Below, in pieces: positions 61,263 to 64,000 of a stretch of DNA of 64,000 nucleotides (the first letter of the stretch is position 1; each line of letters starts with the position of its first letter). Below the pieces are notes generated by a model, which saw nothing but the letters and a program-made list of their open reading frames with translations, had not been told where the DNA came from and searched no databases. Source of the stretch: Spirochaetia bacterium (GTDB lineage Bacteria; Spirochaetota; Spirochaetia; DAHUYW01); NCBI GenBank assembly GCA_030041455.1, contig JASHNV010000058.1, positions 1 to 64,000 of the forward strand. Direction: 5' to 3'. Position numbers and translations under genes: made by a program.

Positions 61263-62372
61263 ATGCGCAAGGTCGTGCTGTTTACCGGCGGGGGTTCGGG
61301 CGGCCACGTTTTTCCCGGCGTGGCGGTGATCGAGAAGCTTCGCAGATCGGATCCGTCGCTCGACATTCGCTGGATCGGCTCGCGCTCTCCGCTTGAACAG
61401 GACATCGTTCGCAGGTTCGCGATCCCCTTCTTGTCGATCCCGTCCGGGAAGCTCAGGCGGTACCTCTCGCCGCGGAACGTCGTCGACCTGTTCAAGATCG
61501 CCGCCGGCGTGGTGAAATCGCTCTCGATCCTCTCGCGGGTCAAGCCGCGGCTCCTGTTCTCGAAGGGCGGCTTCGTGAGCGTGCCTCCGGTCCTCGCCGC
61601 CCGGCTGCTCGGAGTGCCGGTCGTGAGCCACGAGTCCGACTTCGACCCGGGCCTCGCGACGCGCATCAACTCGCGCTTCTCCGCGGCGATCTGCGTCGCC
61701 TACGAGGAGACGAGGAGCTCCTTCCCCGAGGCGCTCCGGTCGCGGGTCGTGGTCACCGGCAATCCGGTCCGCTCCGAGATCTTCGCGGGAGACCGCGCTC
61801 ACGGCCGCGCGCTTCTCGGCGTGCCCGACCGGATGCCGGTGGTCTTGGTTCTCGGCGGCAGCCAGGGCTCGCAGGAGGTGAACGGCCTCGCCGAGGAGGC
61901 CGCCGAGCTCCTGCGGGGGAGCGTCTTCGTGGCCCACCAGACCGGGCGCGCGGATTTCAGGCAGTCGCATCGGGAAAACTACGTGACGGCGGACTTCTTC
62001 GCCGACTCCTATCCCGACGTGCTCGCCGCCGCCGACGTCGTCGTCTGCAGGTCCGGCGCGGGCACGCTCTGGGAGCTCTCGGCGCTCGGCAAGCCGTCGG
62101 TCCTCATCCCGCTCGGCAGAGCCTCGTCGCGAGGCGACCAGCTCAGGAACGCCGATCACTACCGGCGGATCGGCGCGGCGGTCGTGCTCGAACCCGGGCG
62201 CGCCGGGGCGAAGGCGCTCGTCGAGGCGATCGCCTCCATGCTCGCCGATCCCGAGAGGCTTCGGTCGATGGGGCAGGCGGCCGCCTCGGTGATGCGCTCG
62301 GACGCCTCCGAGACGATCGCCGATCTCATCAGGGCGCGCATTGGAGCGGTCCATGCCGATAACTCCGCTTGA
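61263..62372 (+). CDS. murG: UDP-GlcNAc:undecaprenyl-pyrophosphoryl-muramyl-pentapeptide GlcNAc transferase
   Basis: The 369-residue protein has the MurG glycine loops GGGSGGHVFPG (residues 9-19) and LGGSQGSQEVNGL near 200, LFSKGGFVSVPPVLAARLLG, VSHESDFDPGLATRINSRF, CRSGAGTLWELSALGKPSVL and IPLGRASSRGDQLRNADHYR, the UDP-GlcNAc-binding region. MurG makes lipid II at the inner face of the membrane. AGAGG precedes ATG 61263. Its end overlaps cvpA by 20 bases. Confidence 0.95.
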   Translation: MRKVVLFTGGGSGGHVFPGVAVIEKLRRSDPSLDIRWIGSRSPLEQDIVRRFAIPFLSIPSGKLRRYLSPRNVVDLFKIAAGVVKSLSILSRVKPRLLFSKGGFVSVPPVLAARLLGVPVVSHESDFDPGLATRINSRFSAAICVAYEETRSSFPEALRSRVVVTGNPVRSEIFAGDRAHGRALLGVPDRMPVVLVLGGSQGSQEVNGLAEEAAELLRGSVFVAHQTGRADFRQSHRENYVTADFFADSYPDVLAAADVVVCRSGAGTLWELSALGKPSVLIPLGRASSRGDQLRNADHYRRIGAAVVLEPGRAGAKALVEAIASMLADPERLRSMGQAAASVMRSDASETIADLIRARIGAVHADNSA

Positions 62373-62844
62373 CCTGTTCTTCATCGCGCTCGTGGGCGTC
62401 GCGACGCTGCGCTGCACGGTCCGCGGCTTCGTCGCCGAGATCATGTCGGTCGCGGCGGTGGCGGTGGGAATCGGAGCGGGGCTGCTTCTCTCAGGCTCCG
62501 TCTCCGGGCTCATCGCGCGGCGCTTCGGCGACTCGCCGTGGAACGGAGTCATCGCGTTTCTCGCGCTCTTCCTCGCGGGATACCTCGTCGTGAAGCTCCT
62601 CGCAGGCGCGATCAACCGCGCGATCGAGGCGGTCTCCCTCGGCAGCCTCGACCGGGCGCTCGGCTTCTTTCTCGGTCTCGCCGAGGGGCTTCTCGCGGCG
62701 GCCGTCGTGGTATTCGTGCTCGAGATCCAGCCCTTTTTCAACGTCTCAGACGCGCTGAAAGCGAGCCGGTTCGCGACCGAGATGACTAGGCTCCTTCCTG
62801 CGGTGCCGTTCCTCCACGAACGGCCGGCCGACCCCCGTGTTTGA
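62353..62844 (+). CDS. CvpA-family membrane protein
   Basis: ATG 62353 follows GGAG (six bases). The 163-residue protein has four membrane helices: LDLFFIALVGVATL, AEIMSVAAVAVGIGAGLLLS, WNGVIAFLALFLAGYLVVKL and FFLGLAEGLLAAAVVVFVLE, with the conserved R(G)F..E start and RALGFFLGLAEG. CvpA was named for colicin V production; family members support envelope stability. It overlaps murG upstream and holB downstream. Confidence 0.88.
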   Translation: MPITPLDLFFIALVGVATLRCTVRGFVAEIMSVAAVAVGIGAGLLLSGSVSGLIARRFGDSPWNGVIAFLALFLAGYLVVKLLAGAINRAIEAVSLGSLDRALGFFLGLAEGLLAAAVVVFVLEIQPFFNVSDALKASRFATEMTRLLPAVPFLHERPADPRV

Positions 62845-64000
62845 GAACATCATCGGCCAGGACCGGCTCGTCGAGCGGCTGCGCGGCGAGATCGCGGAAG
62901 GCGCGCTCCCGCGCGCGCTCCTTTTCCACGGCGAGGCGTACCGCGGCAAGATGAGCGCGGCGCTCGAGCTCGCGAGGGCGCTCACGTGCCTCGAGCGCGA
63001 CGCGCTCTGGAGCTGCCGGTGCAGGTCGTGCGAGATGCAGCGCCTCCTCGTCCACCCCTATACCCTGCTCCTCGGCTCCCGCTACTTTTCCGAGGAGATC
63101 GCGGCCGCCGCCGACGCGCTTTCGAGGACCCGCCGGGAGCCCGCGCAGTTCCTCTACGCGCGCTCGGTGCGAAAGCTCCTCCGCCGCTTCGACCCCGTGC
63201 TCTGGGAGCGGAACGAGGGCGAGCTCAAGGGGGTGCGGGGCGCGATCGAGGAGGCCGAAGACCTCCTCGCGGGGCTTCTGCCCGGGCGCCTCCTGCCGGG
63301 GGAGGGCGAGCTAAAGACGACGCTCGGCAGGTGCGCCGAGCTCTGCGAGAAGATCGCCCGCGCGGTCTCAAGCGGCATCTCGATCGACCAGATTCGGCGA
63401 GCCACGTTCTGGGCGCGCTCGACGAGCGGGGGATCGAACAAGGTGATCATCCTCGAGGCGGTCGACCGAACGCTCGAAGGCGCGCGCAACGCGCTCCTGA
63501 AGGCGATCGAGGAGCCGCCCGAGGGCGCCTTCTTCGTGCTCGTCACCACGCGAAAGAGCGCGATCGCCCCGACGATCCTCTCGCGCCTGCGGGCCTACCA
63601 TTTCCCCGCCCGGGGCGAAGCCGAGGAGCGCGGGGTCCTCGAAAAGATCTTTCGCGAGCCTGAGGGCTTCCGCGGAAGCCTCAAGGAGTACTTCCAGTCC
63701 CGCGGCGGTCCGAAGGCCGGCTCTCTCCGCGCCGCGGCGGCGAGCTTCCTCGGCTCCGTCCTCCGGACGGAGCCGGGATCGAGGCCCGACGAGGAGCTCC
63801 TCGCGGCGCTTTCGGGGCAGACGGAGCTCAGGGGCTTCCTCGAAGAGCTCACCCTGGAGCTCCGCGGAGCGCTCGGCGGCGGGGCGGGAGCTCCCCCGGC
63901 CGGTCTCGGGAGAATCGAGCGCTGGGCGCGGCTCGTGAGGCAGGCGGCCGCCCAGGGCGAGTCCTACAATCAGAGCCCGAGTCTCCTCGTCGAGAGCCTG
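62837..64000 (+). CDS. holB: DNA polymerase III delta-prime subunit, truncated by window end
   Basis: The frame from GTG 62837 runs open to the last base (388 codons) and overlaps the cvpA stop by eight bases. It starts MFENIIGQDRLVERLRGEIA and has the clamp-loader layout: GEAYRGKMSAALELARALTC, where the P-loop lacks Ser/Thr after Lys as in many delta-prime subunits, a zinc module CRCRSC near residue 57-62, GSNKVIILEAVDRTLEGARN, ALLKAIEEPPEGAFFVLVTT and the sensor/arginine-finger region APTILSRLRAYHFP. Delta-prime is the structural member of the clamp loader. The C-terminus lies beyond the window. Confidence 0.9.
   Translation, partial: MFENIIGQDRLVERLRGEIAEGALPRALLFHGEAYRGKMSAALELARALTCLERDALWSCRCRSCEMQRLLVHPYTLLLGSRYFSEEIAAAADALSRTRREPAQFLYARSVRKLLRRFDPVLWERNEGELKGVRGAIEEAEDLLAGLLPGRLLPGEGELKTTLGRCAELCEKIARAVSSGISIDQIRRATFWARSTSGGSNKVIILEAVDRTLEGARNALLKAIEEPPEGAFFVLVTTRKSAIAPTILSRLRAYHFPARGEAEERGVLEKIFREPEGFRGSLKEYFQSRGGPKAGSLRAAAASFLGSVLRTEPGSRPDEELLAALSGQTELRGFLEELTLELRGALGGGAGAPPAGLGRIERWARLVRQAAAQGESYNQSPSLLVESL

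Overview
The window is GC-rich, roughly two thirds G+C, with tightly packed genes, 4- to 20-base overlaps, AGGAG-type ribosome sites and consensus sigma-70 promoters. The gene set points to a spirochaete-like bacterium (Spirochaetota): a large outer-membrane barrel resembling SprA, a GldA/GldF/GldG/DUF4340 ABC cluster, a GAF/PilZ protein next to a TPR-rich ATPase, a ComFB-family protein, and substrate-binding proteins beginning ANG-x-x-E after their signal peptides. That assignment is an inference from gene content, not from a marker gene.

Layout. 1-1.4 kb is a gene graveyard: a frameshifted PIN toxin and two abutting transposase fragments. 1.4-6.5 kb is the giant outer-membrane protein, divergent from a DUF503 gene. 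6.9-9.4 kb carries ComFB, a YbjN-like protein and an HD phosphohydrolase on the minus strand. 9.5-14.4 kb is a plus-strand operon of lipoprotein, PilZ protein and STAND/TPR ATPase. 14.4-16.0 kb holds a thioesterase with no proper stop, a tRNA with anticodon CAU and a small membrane protein. 16-17.2 kb has a P-loop kinase and a SnoaL-like protein. 17.6-29.4 kb is a carbohydrate cluster bounded by two 90% identical direct repeats of about 60 bases. In it a minus-strand operon (DUF2291, ribose-type ABC transporter, split transketolase) diverges from deoR, a FucI-like isomerase and a GlpK-like kinase.

29.4-36.9 kb contains a membrane protein, a NatA/ABC-2 exporter pair and the convergent gldA-gldF-gldG-DUF4340 operon. 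36.9-39.9 kb is the nickel-pincer cofactor set larE-larB-larC, with larC divided by an in-frame amber codon. 39.9-42.6 kb has a TrmB-type regulator pseudogene, an MFS transporter and a methyltransferase pseudogene. 42.7-50.3 kb holds purU, a CYTH protein, DUF6765, a metallo-beta-lactamase-fold enzyme, an HTH-EIIA regulator, galM, a tandem AAA+ ATPase and rnhA. 50.4-56.7 kb carries an HtrA protease, uvrB, an SH3 lipoprotein, a DUF445 membrane protein and a GGDEF cyclase. 56.7-60.3 kb is pstB-phoU-phoB-phoR with a possible Pho box. 60.4-64 kb has an exported protein, murG, cvpA and a partial holB.

The least conventional parts are the repeat-bounded sugar cluster, which looks like a dedicated isomerase-kinase-transketolase route for an uncommon sugar, the amber-split larC, and several promoters placed so close to start codons that the mRNAs would be leaderless. 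Five or more decayed genes indicate ongoing gene loss or local assembly error. No phage, CRISPR array or complete insertion sequence is visible.
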